From Zea mays (Eukaryota; Streptophyta; Magnoliopsida; Poales; Poaceae): a stretch of 64,000 nucleotides of DNA. Positions 32,384 through 44,549 of this stretch are shown here, in pieces. How positions within the stretch are numbered: the first letter of the stretch is position 1; each line of letters starts with the position of its first letter. The notes under the pieces were generated by a model. That model had not been told where the DNA came from. It saw only the letters and a list, made by a program, of their open reading frames with translations, and did no database searches. The stretch covers positions 231,527,034 to 231,591,033 of the forward strand of contig NC_050097.1 in NCBI RefSeq assembly GCF_902167145.1, given 5' to 3'. The position numbers were made by a program, and so were the translations under genes.

Positions 32384-35090
32384 TCAATCCAGGTTCCGCG
32401 AATCTAGGACATTTAGCTCACTACGCAACCTCCAAAAGGTCTTCTCATCTAGAGGCTTGGTAAAGATATCGGCTAGCTGGTTCTCGGAGCTAACATGGAA
32501 CACTTTGATATCCCCCTTTTGCTGGTGGTCTCTCAAAAAGTGATGCCGGATGTCTATGTGCTTTGTGCGGCTGTGTTCAACAGGATTTTCCGCCATGCGG
32601 ATAGCACTCTCATTATCACATAGGAGTGGAACTTTGCTCAGATTGTAGCCAAAGTCCCTGAGGGTTTGCCTCATCCAAAGTAGTTGCGCGCAACACTGTC
32701 CTGCGGCAACATACTCGGCCTCAGCGGTGGATAGGGCAACAGAGGTTTGTTTCTTAGAATTCCATGACACCAGGGACCTTCCTAAGAATTGGCACGTCCC
32801 CGATGTACTCTTCCTATCGACCTTACATCCAGCATAGTCGGAATCTGAATATCCAATTAGATCAAAGGTAGACCCCTTTGGATACCAGAGCCCGAAGCAA
32901 GACGTAGCAACTAAATATCTAAGGATTCGCTTCACTGCCACTAAGTGACACTCCTTAGGATCAGATTGAAATCTAGCACACATGCATACGCTAAGCATAA
33001 TATCCGGTCTACTAGCACATAAATAAAGTAAAGACCCTATCATTGACCGGTATGCCTTTTGATCAACGGACTTACCTCCTTTGTTGAGATCAGTGTGTCC
33101 GTCGGTCCCCATCGGAGTCTTTGCGGGCTTGGCGTCCTTCATCCCAAACCGCTTCAGCAAGTCTTGTGTGTACTTTGTTTGAGAGATGAAGGTGCCGTCC
33201 TTGAGTTGCTTCACTTGGAACCCAAGGAAGTAGTTCAACTCGCCCATCATCGACATCTCGAATTTCTGCGTCATCACCCTGCTAAACTCTTCACAAGACT
33301 TTTTGTTAGTAGATCCAAATATTATGTCATCGACATAAATTTGGCACACAAAAAGATCACCGTCACAAGTCTTAGTGAAAAGAGTTGGATCGGCTTTCCC
33401 AACCTTGAAAGCATTAGCAATTAGAAAGTCTCTAAGGCATTCATACCATGCTCTTGGGGCTTGCTTAAGTCCATAGAGCGCCTTAGAGAGCTTACACACA
33501 TGGTCGGGGTACCGTTCATCCTCGAAGCCAGGGGGTTGCTCTACGTACACCTCCTCCTTGATTGGCCCGTTGAGGAAAGCGCTCTTCACATCCATTTGGA
33601 ACAACCTGAAAGAATGGTGAGCGGCATATGCTAGCAAAATACGAATGGACTCTAGCCTAGCCACAGGAGCAAAAGTCTCCTCAAAGTCCAAACCTGCGAC
33701 TTGGGCATAACCTTTTGCCACAAGTCGAGCCTTGTTCCTTGTCACCACTCCGTGCTCGTCTTGTTTGTTGCGGAACACCCACTTGGTTCCCACAACATTT
33801 TGCTTAGGACGAGGCACAAGCGTCCAAACTTCATTCCTCTTGAAGTTGTTGAGCTCCTCTTGCATGGCCAACACCCAGTCCGGATCTAGCAAGGCCTCTT
33901 CTACCCTGAAAGGCTCAATAGAAGAGACAAAGGAGTAATGCTCACAAAAATTAACTAATCGAGATCGAGTAGTTACTCCCTTGCTAATATCACCCAGAAT
34001 TTGATCGACGGGATGATCCCTTTGAATCATCGCTCGAACTTGGGTTGGAGGTGCCGGTTGCGCTTCTTCCTCCATCACATGATCATCTTGTGCTCCCCCT
34101 TGATCACACGCCTCCTGTTGATGAACCTGTTCATCGTCTTGAGTTGGGGGATGCACCATAGTTGAGGAAGAAGGTTGATCTTGCTCCTTTTGTTCCTGTG
34201 GTCGTACATCACCAATCTCCATGGTTCGTATAGCGGCCGTCGGAACATCTTCTTCATCTACATCATTGAGATCAACAACTTGCTCTCTTGGAGAGCCATT
34301 AGTCTCATCAAATACAACGTCGCTAGAGACTTCAACCAAACCCAATGATTTGTTGAAGACTCTATATGCCTTTGTATTTGAGTCATAACCTAACAAAAAC
34401 CCTTCTACAGCTTTGGGAGCAAATTTGGAATTTCTACCCTTCTTCACAAGAATGTAGCATTTACTCCCAAAAACACGAAAGTACGATACATTGGGTTTGT
34501 TACCGGTTAGCAGCTCATACGATGTCTTTTTGAGGAGGCGATGAAGGTAGACCCTGTTGATGGCGTGGCAAGCCGTGTTCACGGCTTCCGACCAAAAGCA
34601 CTCGGGGGTCTTGAACTCTCCAAGCATCGTCCTTGCCATATCGATGAGCGTCCTGTTCTTCCTCTCTACCACACCATTTTGTTGTGGTGTGTATGGAGCG
34701 GAGAATTCGTGCTTGATCCCTTCCTCCTCAAGGAACTCCTCCACTTGAAGGTTCTTGAATTCGGACCCGTTGTCGCTCCTTATCTTCTTCACCTTGAGCT
34801 CAAACTCATTTTGAGCTCTTCTTAGGAAGCGCTTGAGGGTCCCTTGGGTTTTAGACTTATCCTGCAAAAAGAATACCCAAGTGAAGCGGGAAAAGTCATC
34901 CACAATAACTAAACCATACTTACTTCCCCCTATTCTTAGATAGGCGACGGGTCCGAAGAGGTCCATATGTAGCAGCTCCAGGGGTCTTGATGTGGTCATC
35001 ACATTCTTGCTGTGATGTGTTCCTCCCACTTGTTTACCTGCCTGACAAGCTGCACAAGGTCTATCTTTTTCGAATTGCACATTAGTTAAT
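32384..35090 (-). pseudogene. Element A pol, 3' part (end of HHCC, integrase core, RT, RNase H)
   Basis: Minus-strand open frame from the B insertion point (35090) to the stop at 32384. It contains the second half of the HHCC zinc site (CAACQAG), the integrase core (MDLFGPV, then SDNGSEFKN, then the catalytic Glu in GVVERKNR), RT with YVDDIIFG, and RNase H with the STAEAEY and LLCDNESA blocks. It is severed from its N-terminal part at 44043-44549 by element B. Across the junction, counting one TSD copy, the reading frame is preserved and the total is 1068 codons, the length of C's intact pol. It was therefore probably functional before interruption. Confidence 0.9.
35086..35090. repeat. Left target site duplication of element B (ttaat)
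   Basis: ttaat precedes the 5' LTR and recurs at 44038-44042 directly after the 3' LTR. Confidence 0.95.
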
Positions 35091-35330
35091 TGAAAGGGAA
35101 ATGTGCCCTTGGACCATTTCTAAGTATTTTGGTGATTGAGTGTCAACACAAGTACTTAAATGTAAATCAATGCCCATGGATGAACAAAGTGCAAATCTTC
35201 AACAAAGGTATGTTTCTAAGTCTTAGTACATTGGTTTTGTGTACTAATATATTTGTCTAAGTGTTAGAAACAGAAAGAAGAAGAGAAGAGAAGACTTGGC
35301 TGTGTGCAGCCAAGGGGTTGTTCGGTCTGG

Positions 35331-35695
35331 GGCACCGGACTGTCCGGTGGTGCACCGGACAGTGTCCGGTGCACCAGGCTGCCTTGGCCGAAGAGGCCAC
35401 TCTCGGGTTTTTCTCCGGCGACTTCGGCTAAAATTCACCGGACTGTCCGGTGTGCACCGGACTGTCCGGTGAGCCAACGGTCGGCCGGGCCAACGGTCGG
35501 CCGCGCGATCGGCGCGCGACACGTGGCCGAGCCAACGGTCGGAAGGAAGCACCGGACTGTCCGGTGTGCACCGGACTGTCCGGTGCGCCAACTGTGCGCA
35601 GATCTGCATCAGAAAGCAACGGTCGGATGAGCTTTTTATGGAAACCAATCGGGCACCGGACAATGTCCGGTGTGCACCGGACTGTCCGGTGCGCC
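35331..35695. repeat. Palindrome array in 5' LTR of B
   Basis: Four clusters of paired CACCGGACTGTCCGGTG palindromes or their CAGTGTCCGGTG variants (35331-35375, 35437-35474, 35549-35589, 35653-35695), interspersed with CCAACGGTCGG words, all upstream of the TATA box. Confidence 0.9.
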
Positions 35696-35758
35696 CGACG
35701 ACAGAAGGCAAGGATAGCCTTCCAGATGTGCTCTCAACGGCTCCTAGCTGCCTTGGGG

Positions 35759-35767
35759 CTATAAAAG
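35759..35767 (+). promoter_or_regulatory. TATA box of element B 5' LTR
   Basis: CTATAAAAG lies about 65 bp after the last palindrome cluster. It is expected to drive transcription of the element. Confidence 0.8.
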
Positions 35768-36345
35768 GGACCCCTAGGCGCATGGAGGAGAGTACCAAGC
35801 ATTCCTTGAGCACTCTTGATCACTCACACATCAATCTCGCGCACTTGTTCGACATTCTAGTGATTTGAGCTCCGTTCTAGTGTGCTAGTCTCTTGAGCTC
35901 AAGTCTGGGTCTTGTGTGTGCGTATTCGCTGTGATCTTTGTGTCGTGTGTGAGTTGCTAATCCCTCCCTTGCTCCGTGATTATCTGTGAACAACTTTTGT
36001 AAGGGCGAGAGGCTCCAAGTTGTGGAGATTCCTCGCAAATGGGATTGAGAAAAGAAAAGCAAGAACACCGTGGTATTCAAGTTGATCATTGGATCACTTG
36101 AGAGGAGTTGAGTGCAACTCTCGTCCGTTGGGACGCCACAACGTGGAGTAGGCAAGTTTTGTACTTGGCCGAACCACGGGATAACCACCGTGTCATCTCT
36201 GTGATTGATTTCTTGTGGTTATTGTGTTTTGACTCCTCTCTAGCCACTTGGCCATAATTGTGCTAACACTTAACAAGTTTTTGTGGCTTAAGTTTTGAAG
36301 TTTTACAGGATCACCTATTCACCCCCCCCTCTAGGTGCTCTCAAT

Positions 36346-36358
36346 TGGTATCGGAGCC
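36346..36358 (+). other. Primer binding site, element B
   Basis: TGGTATCGGAGCC, near-complementary to the initiator-Met tRNA 3' end, 2 nt after the LTR. Confidence 0.9.
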
Positions 36359-36393
36359 GTTCTCTTCAAGAAAGGGACTAACCGCCCGAAGAG

Positions 36394-38787
36394 ATGGATC
36401 CTAAGGGGAAGGGAATTGTGATCAACGACAAGGAGAAGGAGTCCTTCGTCAATGAGCCAAGGGATGACAAGTCCAATGACTCGGGCTCGGGCCACAAGCG
36501 AAAAGATGGGAAGAAGAAGAAGACAAGACGCATCAAGGAGATCGTCTACTACGACAGCGATGAGTCCTCTTCTTCCCAAAAGGACGACGACCACGACAAA
36601 CAAAGGAAACCGGTTAATTCTAACTTTTCTTTTGACTACTCTCGTATTCCGCAAAGTTCAAATTCACATTTGCTTTCTATTCCACTCGGCAAGCCCCCAC
36701 ACTTTGATGGGGAGGACTACGGATTTTGGAGCCACAAAATGCGTAGTCACCTATTCTCTCTCCATCCTAGCATATGGGAGATTGTAGATAGTGGAATGCA
36801 CTTTAATAGTTCGGATAGTCCTATATTCATTAATGAGCAAATCCATAAGAATGCACAAGCTACTACTGTTCTTCTAGCCTCATTGTGCAGGGATGAATAT
36901 AATAAAGTGAGTGGCTTGGATAACGCCAAGCAAATCTGGGATACCCTCAAGATCTCTCATGAGGGAAATGACGCTACCTTGCTCACCAAAATGGAGTTGG
37001 TGGAGGGCGAGCTTGGACGGTTCGCGATGATAAGGGGCGAGGAGCCAACTCAGACATACAACCGGCTCAAGACCCTTATCAACAAAATAAGGAGCTACGG
37101 AAGCACGCGATGGACGGACCACGACGTCGTCCGACTAATGCTCAGGTCCTTTACCGTTCTTGATCCTCATTTGGTGAATAATATTCGTGAGAATCCCAGG
37201 TACACCAAAATGTCGCCCGAAGAAGTCCTAGGAAAATTCGTCAGCGGGCGAATGATGATCAAGGAGGCAAGGTATGTGGACGACGCCTTGAATGGACCGA
37301 TCAACGAGCCGCAACCTTTTGCTCTCAAAGCCACAGGGAACAAGGAGGCGCTACCCAGCAAGGTGGCGCAAATTGAGGCGGCCGGTCTTAATGAAGAAGA
37401 AATGGCCCTCATTATCAAGAGATTCAAGACGGTGCTAAAGGGTCGCAATGGACAGCCGAGCAAGACTAAGACCAAGGGGAAGCGATCATGCTTCAAATGC
37501 GGTAAGCTTGGTCATTTTATTGCTAACTGTCCCGATAATGATAGTGACCAGGAAAAGGGAAACAAGAGGGAAAAGAAGAAGCATTACAAGAAGGCAAAGG
37601 GCGAGGCGCATCTAGGCAAGGAGTGGGACTCGGATTGCTCCTCGTCCGACTCCGACAATGAAGGACTCGCCGCCACCGCCTTCAACAAATCAACCCTCTT
37701 CCCCAACGAGCGTCACACATGCCTTATGGCAAGGGAGAAGAAGGTATGTACTCGCAACTCTACCTATGCTTCTTCAAGTGAGGACGAATCTAGTGATGAG
37801 GATGAAGTAGATTATTCATGTTTGTTCAAGGGCTTAGATAGATCTAAGATAGACAAAATTAATGAATTAATTGATGCCTTGAATGAAAAGAATATACTTT
37901 TAGAAAAGCAAGAGGATTTGTTGTATGAAGAGCATGATAAATTTGTTGAGGCACAAAAATCCTATACTTTAGAAGTTAAAAGAAATGAAATGCTTTCTTT
38001 TGAACTATCTACTTGTCATGAAACCATTTCTACTTTGAAAGGTGTCAACAATGATTTAAATGCTAAATTAGAAGTAGCAAATAAATCCAATTCTTGTGTA
38101 GAACATGTTGAAATTTGTACTAGGTGTAAAGATTTTGACATTGATGCTTGTAGTGAACACCTAGTTTCAATTTCCAAGCTTAATGATGAACTGGCTAGTC
38201 TTAATGCTCAACTTAAGACTAGCAAGAATGATTTTGATAAGCTAAAATTTGCAAGGGATGCCTACACAATTGGTAGACACCCCTCAATTAAGGATGGACT
38301 TGGCTTCAAAAGAGAAGCTAAGAACTTAACAAGCCATAAGGCTCCCATTCCCGCCAAGGAGAAAGGGAAGGCCCCTATGGCTAGTAATGTGCAAAAGAAC
38401 CATGCTTTTATGTACTATGATAGGAGATATTCTAGAAATGCTTTTAGAGGTCATGATGTGTTTGATTCACATGCTTATGACTCTTATGCTATGACTGCTT
38501 CTAGTTCTCATGTTATGCATGGTAGAAATATGTCTAGGAGAAATGCTATTCATCATGTGCCTAGAAAGAATGTTATTCTTGCTCCTAGGAAAGTAGTGAA
38601 TGAACCTTCTACAATTTATTGTGCTTTGAATACTTCATTTGCAATTTGTAGAAAGGATAGAAAAGTAATTGCTAGGAAGTTAGGGGCAAAATGCAAAAGT
38701 GATAAAACTTGCATTTGGGTCCCTAAGGAAATTGTGACTAACCTTGTAGGACCCAACAAGAGTTGGGTACCTAAGTCCCAAGCCTAA
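36394..38787 (+). CDS. Gag of element B (797 aa)
   Basis: Structural protein of the Sirevirus particle. The start is the ATG 36 nt after the PBS, shared in position by A and C. The N-terminus is charged and lysine-rich. A UBN2-type gag domain spans roughly residues 85-310 ([20 protein letters not shown]). A CCHC zinc knuckle begins at residue 366 ([14 protein letters not shown]). An acidic Ser/Asp region follows, then a predicted coiled coil near 480-620 ([12 protein letters not shown]). Sirevirus Gags are unusually long, and this length is typical. The frame is intact, ending in TAA at 38785. Pol lies in the +1 frame and is open across the stop, so Gag and Pol are not one simple ORF. Confidence 0.92.
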   Translation: MDPKGKGIVINDKEKESFVNEPRDDKSNDSGSGHKRKDGKKKKTRRIKEIVYYDSDESSSSQKDDDHDKQRKPVNSNFSFDYSRIPQSSNSHLLSIPLGKPPHFDGEDYGFWSHKMRSHLFSLHPSIWEIVDSGMHFNSSDSPIFINEQIHKNAQATTVLLASLCRDEYNKVSGLDNAKQIWDTLKISHEGNDATLLTKMELVEGELGRFAMIRGEEPTQTYNRLKTLINKIRSYGSTRWTDHDVVRLMLRSFTVLDPHLVNNIRENPRYTKMSPEEVLGKFVSGRMMIKEARYVDDALNGPINEPQPFALKATGNKEALPSKVAQIEAAGLNEEEMALIIKRFKTVLKGRNGQPSKTKTKGKRSCFKCGKLGHFIANCPDNDSDQEKGNKREKKKHYKKAKGEAHLGKEWDSDCSSSDSDNEGLAATAFNKSTLFPNERHTCLMAREKKVCTRNSTYASSSEDESSDEDEVDYSCLFKGLDRSKIDKINELIDALNEKNILLEKQEDLLYEEHDKFVEAQKSYTLEVKRNEMLSFELSTCHETISTLKGVNNDLNAKLEVANKSNSCVEHVEICTRCKDFDIDACSEHLVSISKLNDELASLNAQLKTSKNDFDKLKFARDAYTIGRHPSIKDGLGFKREAKNLTSHKAPIPAKEKGKAPMASNVQKNHAFMYYDRRYSRNAFRGHDVFDSHAYDSYAMTASSSHVMHGRNMSRRNAIHHVPRKNVILAPRKVVNEPSTIYCALNTSFAICRKDRKVIARKLGAKCKSDKTCIWVPKEIVTNLVGPNKSWVPKSQA

Positions 38788-41107
38788 ATTTGCCTTGCAG
38801 GTTTATGCATCCGGGGGTTCAAGCTGGATTATCGACAGCGGATGCACAAACCATATGACGGGGGAGAAGAAGATGTTCACCTCCTACGTCAAGAATAAAG
38901 ATTCCCAAGATTCAATTATATTCGGTGATGGGAATCAAGGCAAGGTAAAAGGTTTAGGTAAAATTGCAATTTCTAATGAGCACTCCATATCTAATGTGTT
39001 TTTAGTTGAGTCTCTTGGATATAATCTGCTATCTTTGAGTCAATTATGCAATATGGGATATAACTGTCTATTTACAAATGTAGATGTGTCTGTCTTTAGA
39101 AGAAGTGATGGTTCACTAGCTTTTAAGGGTGTATTAGACGGCAAACTTTATTTAGTAGACTTTGCAAAAGAAGAGGCCGGTCTAGATGCATGCTTAATAG
39201 CTAAGACTAGCATGGGCTGGCTGTGGCATCGCCGCTTAGCACATGTGGGGATGAAGAACCTTCACAAGCTTCTAAAGGGAGAACACGTGATAGGTCTAAC
39301 TAATGTTCAGTTCGAAAAAGATAGACCTTGTGCAGCTTGTCAAGCAGGGAAACAGGTGGGAGGCTCTCATCACACCAAAAATGTGATGACGACATCAAGA
39401 CCCTTGGAGATGCTGCATATGGACCTTTTTGGACCCGTCGCCTATCTGAGCATAGGAGGAAGTAAGTATGGTTTAGTTATTGTTGATGACTTTTCCCGCT
39501 TCACTTGGGTGTTCTTTTTGCAGGAAAAGTCCGAAACCCAAGGGACTCTCAAACGCTTCCTCAGGAGAGCTCAAAATGAGTTTGAGCTCAAAGTGAAGAA
39601 GATAAGGAGCGACAATGGAACCGAGTTCAAGAACCTTCAAGTGGAGGAATTCCTTGAAGAGGAAGGGATCAAGCACGAGTTCTCCGCTCCCTACACACCA
39701 CAGCAAAATGGTGTGGTAGAGAGGAAGAACAGGACGCTCATCGATATGGCGAGGACGATGCTAGGAGAGTTCAAGACCCCCGAGTGCTTTTGGACGGAAG
39801 CCGTTAACACTGCTTGCCACGCCATCAACAGGGTCTACCTTCATCGCCTCCTCAAGAAGACGTCGTATGAGCTACTAACCGGTAACAAACCCAATGTATC
39901 GTACTTTCGGGTATTTGGGAGTAAATGCTACATTCTAGTGAAGAAGGGTAGAAATTCTAAGTTTGCTCCCAAAGCTGTAGAAGGGTTTTTATTAGGTTAT
40001 GACTCAAATACAAAGGCGTATAGAGTCTTCAACAAATCATCGGGTTTGGTTGAAGTCTCTAGCGACGTTGTATTTGATGAGACTAATGGCTCTCCAAGAG
40101 AGCAAGTTGTTGATTGTGATGATGTAGATGAAGAAGATGTTCCGACAGCCGCTATACGAACCATGGCGATTGGAGAAGTGCGATCACAGGAACAAGATGA
40201 GCAAGATCAACCCTCTTCCTCAATTATGGTGCATCCCCCGACTCAAGACGATGAACAGGTTCATCAAAAGGAAGCGTGTGATCAAGGGGGAGCACAAGAT
40301 GATAACGTGATGGAGGAAGAAGCGCAACCGGCACCTCCAACCCAAGTTCGAGCGATGATTCAAAGGGATCATCCCGTCGATCAAATTCTGGGTGACATTA
40401 GCAAGGGAGTAACTACTCGGTCTCGATTAGTTAATTTTTGTGAACATTACTCTTTTGTCTCTTCTATTGAGCCTTTCAGGGTAGAAGAGGCCTTGCTAGA
40501 TCCGGACTGGGTGTTGGCCATGCAAGAGGAGCTAAACAACTTCAAGCGCAATGAAGTTTGGACACTGGTGCCTCGTCCGAAGCAAAATGTTGTGGGAACC
40601 AAGTGGGTGTTCCGCAACAAACAGGACGAGCACGGGGTGGTGACGAGGAACAAGGCTCGACTTGTGGCAAAAGGTTATGCCCAAGTCGCAGGTTTGGACT
40701 TTGAGGAGACTTTTGCTCCTGTGGCTAGGCTAGAGTCCATTCGTATTTTGCTAGCATATGCCGCTCACCATTCTTTCAGGTTGTTCCAAATGGATGTGAA
40801 GAGCGCTTTCCTCAACGGGCCAATCAAGGAGGAGGTGTACGTGGAGCAACCCCCTGGCTTCGAGGATGAACGGTACCTCGACCACGTGTGTAAGCTCTCT
40901 AAGGCGCTCTATGGACTTAGGCAAGCCCCAAGAGCATGGTATGAATGCCTTAGAGATTTCTTAATTGTTAATGCTTTCAAGGTTGGGAAAGCCGATCCAA
41001 CTCTTTTTACAAAGACATGTGATGGTGATTTGTTTGTGTGCCAAATTTATGTCGATGACATAATATTTGGTTCTACTAACAGTCTTGTGAAGAGTTTAGC
41101 AGGGTGA
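38788..41107 (+). pseudogene. Pol of element B, PR-INT-RT part, ends at a frameshift
   Basis: The frame is +1 relative to gag and has no ATG at its start; the first residues after the gag stop continue from an overlapping open frame. Protease has DSGCTNH near residue 14. Next come an HHCC zinc site (H145, H150, C179, C182 by C numbering), an integrase core with D-D-E spacing of 35, and RT with YVDDIIFG. After this a 4-bp deletion relative to A and C (near 41078) shifts the frame, and translation stops within about 10 codons. RNase H lies in the next piece. Confidence 0.9.
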
Positions 41108-41997
41108 TGACGCAAAAATTCGAAATGTCGATGATGGGCGAGTTGAACTACTTCCTTGGGTTCCAAGTGAAGCAACTCAAGGACGGCACCTTCATCTCCC
41201 AAACGAAGTACACGCAAGATCTACTAAAGCGGTTTGGGATGAAGGACGCCAAGCCCGCCAAGACTCCGATGGGGACCGACGGACACACCGACCTAAACAA
41301 AGGAGGTAAGTCCGTTGATCAAAAAGCATACCAGTCAATGATAGGTTCTTTGCTTTATTTATGTGCTAGTAGACCGGACATTATGCTTAGCGTATGCATG
41401 TGTGCTAGATTTCAATCCGATCCTAAGGAGTGTCACTTAGTGGCGGTGAAGCGAATTCTTAGATATTTGGTTGCTACGCCTTGCTTCGGGCTCTGGTATC
41501 CAAAGGGGTCTACCTTTGACTTAGTTGGATACTCAGATTCCGACTATGCTGGATGTAAGGTCGATAGGAAGAGCACATCGGGGACGTGCCAATTCTTAGG
41601 AAGGTCCCTGGTGTCGTGGAACTCTAAGAAACAAACTTCCGTTGCCCTATCCACCGCTGAGGCCGAGTATGTTGCCGCAGGACAGTGTTGCGCGCAACTA
41701 CTTTGGATGAGGCAAACCCTCCGGGACTTTGGCTACAATCTGAGCAAAGTCCCACTCCTATGTGACAATGAGAGTGCTATCCGCATGGCGGAGAATCCTG
41801 TTGAGCACAGCCGCACAAAGCATATAGACATCCGGCATCACTTTTTGAGAGATCACCAGCAAAAGGGAGATATCGAAGTGTTTCATGTTAGCACCGAGAA
41901 CCAGCTAGCCGATATCTTCACTAAGCCTCTAGATGAGAAGACCTTTTGCAGGTTGCGTAGTGAGCTAAATGTCTTAGATTCGCGGAACTTGGATTGA
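41104..41997 (+). pseudogene. Pol of element B, RT C-terminus and RNase H part
   Basis: Continuation of pol after the 4-bp deletion. It holds the RT thumb ([16 protein letters not shown]), the RNase H Asp block ([11 protein letters not shown]), the Glu block ([12 protein letters not shown]), a further Asp (LLCDNESA), and the C-terminal [13 protein letters not shown]. It is otherwise open to the stop at 41995-41997 and nearly identical to C. It cannot be made as part of the polyprotein without a frameshift. Confidence 0.9.
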
Positions 41998-42770
41998 ATT
42001 GTAGCATACATGTGTTTATGCATTTGATCAGGTTCATTCTGCATTTTGTTGCTTATTGTGGTGCTCAAGTTGTACCAACACTCCCTGGACCTCACAAGTC
42101 CGTTGCAAAGTGATGCACATGTTTAGGGGGAGATGTGTTACAACTTGACCCTTTGAGACTAACCATGTGCTTGAGTTTGGTAATTTAGTCTCGAAGGAGG
42201 ATTGAAAGGGAAAAGGTGGACTTGGACCATGAAAGACTTCCACTGCACTCCGATGAGAGGGTAACTAATTCCAAGTTCATCTCATGAAATCTTATTGCCA
42301 TTTGCTCTTAATTGAAGACTTTGGTGAGGCAATGGGGTTAAAAGGCCAAGATTAATCCCGTTTTGGTGCTTGATGCCAAAGGGGGACAAAATAAAGGCCA
42401 AAGTGATAAATGGATCAGCTACCACTTGAGAGATTTTGAAAATAATAGAATAGAGTTTTTGTGTTGTTAAACTCTTTTATTGTCTCTCTTGTCAAAAATT
42501 GGCTTCTTGTGGGGAGAAGTATTGATTATGGGAAATAGGGGGAGTTTTTGAAATCTTTGATCAATCTCTTTTGGAATGACTCTCTTTATGCTTCAACATG
42601 TGTGTTTGACTTAGAGATAGAGATTTGAGTTTGATTTGCAAAAACAAACCAAGTGGTGGCAAAGAATGATCCATATATGCCAAAATTGAATAAAACTCAA
42701 AGTTAAGTTTTTATTTGAAGTAGTTTTGCACTTGTTCCACTTGCTTTATGTTGTGTTGGCATAAATCACC
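41998..42770 (+). other. 3' non-coding region of element B with repeated PPT-like tracts
   Basis: Non-coding sequence with purine tracts at about 42124 (TTTAGGGGGAGATG), 42378 (CAAAGGGGGACAAAAT) and 42534 (AATAGGGGGAG) before the true PPT. Multiple PPT-like motifs upstream of the 3' LTR are characteristic of Sireviruses. Confidence 0.8.
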
Positions 42771-42784
42771 AAAAAGGGGGAGAT
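42771..42784 (+). other. Polypurine tract, element B
   Basis: AAAAAGGGGGAGAT, directly before the 3' LTR. Confidence 0.9.
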
Positions 42785-43024
42785 TGAAAGGGAAATGTGC
42801 CCTTGGACCATTTCTAAGTATTTTGGTGATTGAGTGTCAACACAAGTACTTAAATGTAAATCAATGCCCATGGATGAACAAAGTGCAAATCTTCAACAAA
42901 GGTATGTTTCTAAGTCTTAGTACATTGGTTTTGTGTACTAATATATTTGTCTAAGTGTTAGAAACAGAAAGAAGAAGAGAAGAGAAGACTTGGCTGTGTG
43001 CAGCCAAGGGGCTGTTCGGTCTGG

Positions 43025-43389
43025 GGCACCGGACTGTCCGGTGGTGCACCGGACAGTGTCCGGTGCACCAGGCTGCCTTGGCCGAAGAGGCCACTCTCGG
43101 GTTTTTCTCCGGCGACTTCGGCTAAAATTCACCGGACTGTCCGGTGTGCACCGGACTGTCCGGTGAGCCAACGGTCGGCCGGGCCAACGGTCGGCCGCGC
43201 GATCGGCGCGCGACACGTGGCCGAGACAACGGTCGGAAGGAAGCACCGGACTGTCCGGTGTGCACCGGACTGTCCGGTGCGCCAACTGTGCGCAGATCTG
43301 CATCAGAAAGCAACGGTCGGATGAGCTTTTTATGGAAACCAATCGGGCACCGGACAGTGTCCGGTGTGCACCGGACTGTCCGGTGCGCC
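43025..43389. repeat. Palindrome array in 3' LTR of B
   Basis: Same four clusters as in the 5' LTR. One 5' copy has CAATG where this one has CAGTG. Confidence 0.9.
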
Positions 43390-43452
43390 CGACGACAGAA
43401 GGCAAGGATAGCCTTCCAGATGTGCTCTCAACGGCTCCTAGCTACCTTGGGG

Positions 43453-43461
43453 CTATAAAAG
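43453..43461 (+). promoter_or_regulatory. TATA box of element B 3' LTR
   Basis: CTATAAAAG. It could start transcripts running out of B into the antisense of element A pol and gag. Confidence 0.7.
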
Positions 43462-44037
43462 GGACCCCTAGGCGCATGGAGGAGAGTACCAAGCATTCCT
43501 TGAGCACTCTTGATCACTCACACATCAATCTCGCGCACTTGTTCGACATTCTAGTGATTTGAGCTCCGTTCTAGTGTGCTAGTCTCTTGAGCTCAAGTCT
43601 GGGTCTTGTGTGTGCGTATTCGCTGTGATCTTTGTGTCGTGTGTGAGTTGCTAATCCCTCCCTTGCTCCGTGATTCTCTGTGAACAACTTTTGTAAGGGC
43701 GAGAGGCTCCAAGTTGTGGAGATTCCTCGCAAATGGGATTGAGAAAAGAAAAGCAAGAACACCGTGGTATTCAAGTTGATCATTGGATCACTTGAGAGGA
43801 GTTGAGTGCAACTCTCGTCCGTTGGGACGCCACAACGTGGAGTAGGCAAGTTTTGTACTTGGCCGAACCACGGGATAACCACCGTGTCATCTCTGTGATT
43901 GATTTCTTGTGGTTATTGTGTTTTGACTCCTCTCTAGCCACTTGGCCATAATTGTGCTAACACTTAACAAGTTTTTGTGGCTTAAGTTTTGAAGTTTTAC
44001 AGGATCACCTATTCACCCCCCCCTCTAGGTGCTCTCA

Positions 44038-44042
44038 TTAAT
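44038..44042. repeat. Right target site duplication of element B (ttaat)
   Basis: Matches 35086-35090. Element A pol resumes at 44043. Confidence 0.95.
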
Positions 44043-44549
44043 CCTATCACGTGTTCTCCCTTTAGAAGCTTGTGAAGGTTCTTCATCCCCACATGTGCTA
44101 AGCGGCGATGCCACAACCAGCCCATGCTAGTCTTAGCAATTAAGCATGCATCTAGACCGGCCTCTTCTTTTGCAAAATCAACTAAGTAAAGTTTGTCGTC
44201 TAGTACACCCTTAAAAGCTAGTGAACCATCACATCTTCTAAAGACAGACACATCTATATTAGTGAATAGACAGTTATATCCCATATTGCATAATTGACTA
44301 ACAGATAGTAAATTATATCCCAGAGACTCAACTAAAAACACATTAGAGATAGAGTGCTCATTTGAAATTGCAATCTTGCCTAAGCCTTTCACCTTGCCTT
44401 GGTTCCCATCACCAAATATGATTGAATCTTGGGAATCCTTATTCTTGACGTAGGAGGTGAACATCTTCTTCTCCCCCGTCATATGGTTTGTGCATCCGCT
44501 GTCGATAATCCAGCTTGAACCCCTGGATGCATAAACCTGCAAGGCAAAT
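44043..44549 (-). pseudogene. Element A pol, 5' part (protease and integrase zinc region)
   Basis: Minus-strand open frame directly after the gag stop, in the +1 frame relative to gag. It contains the protease [12 protein letters not shown] block and the first half of the HHCC zinc site ([15 protein letters not shown]). It ends at the B insertion. The few residues read into B's LTR are not native. In frame it joins the 32384-35090 part once B and one TSD copy are ignored. Confidence 0.9.

Larger units (their letters stand above)
35091..36343 (+). mobile_element. 5' LTR of element B
   Basis: 1253 bp, TGAAAGGGAAATGTGCCC to CTCTAGGTGCTCTCA. It contains the palindrome array and TATA box. It is nearly identical to the 3' LTR at 42785-44037. 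Confidence 0.95.
35091..44037 (+). mobile_element. Element B: complete Sirevirus copia (Opie/Ji type)
   Basis: Full-length element, 8947 bp, with 1253-bp LTRs, PBS, gag, pol, PPT and a 5-bp TSD ttaat. It is inserted in opposite orientation into the pol of its relative element A. By eye the two LTRs differ at only about five positions, so insertion is recent. Pol carries a 4-bp deletion (near 41078) that breaks the frame after the RT active site, so this copy is not autonomous. Confidence 0.95.
42785..44037 (+). mobile_element. 3' LTR of element B
   Basis: 1253 bp, the same length as the 5' LTR, followed by the ttaat duplication. It contains its own palindrome array (about 43025-43389) and TATA box (43453-43461). 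Confidence 0.95.
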
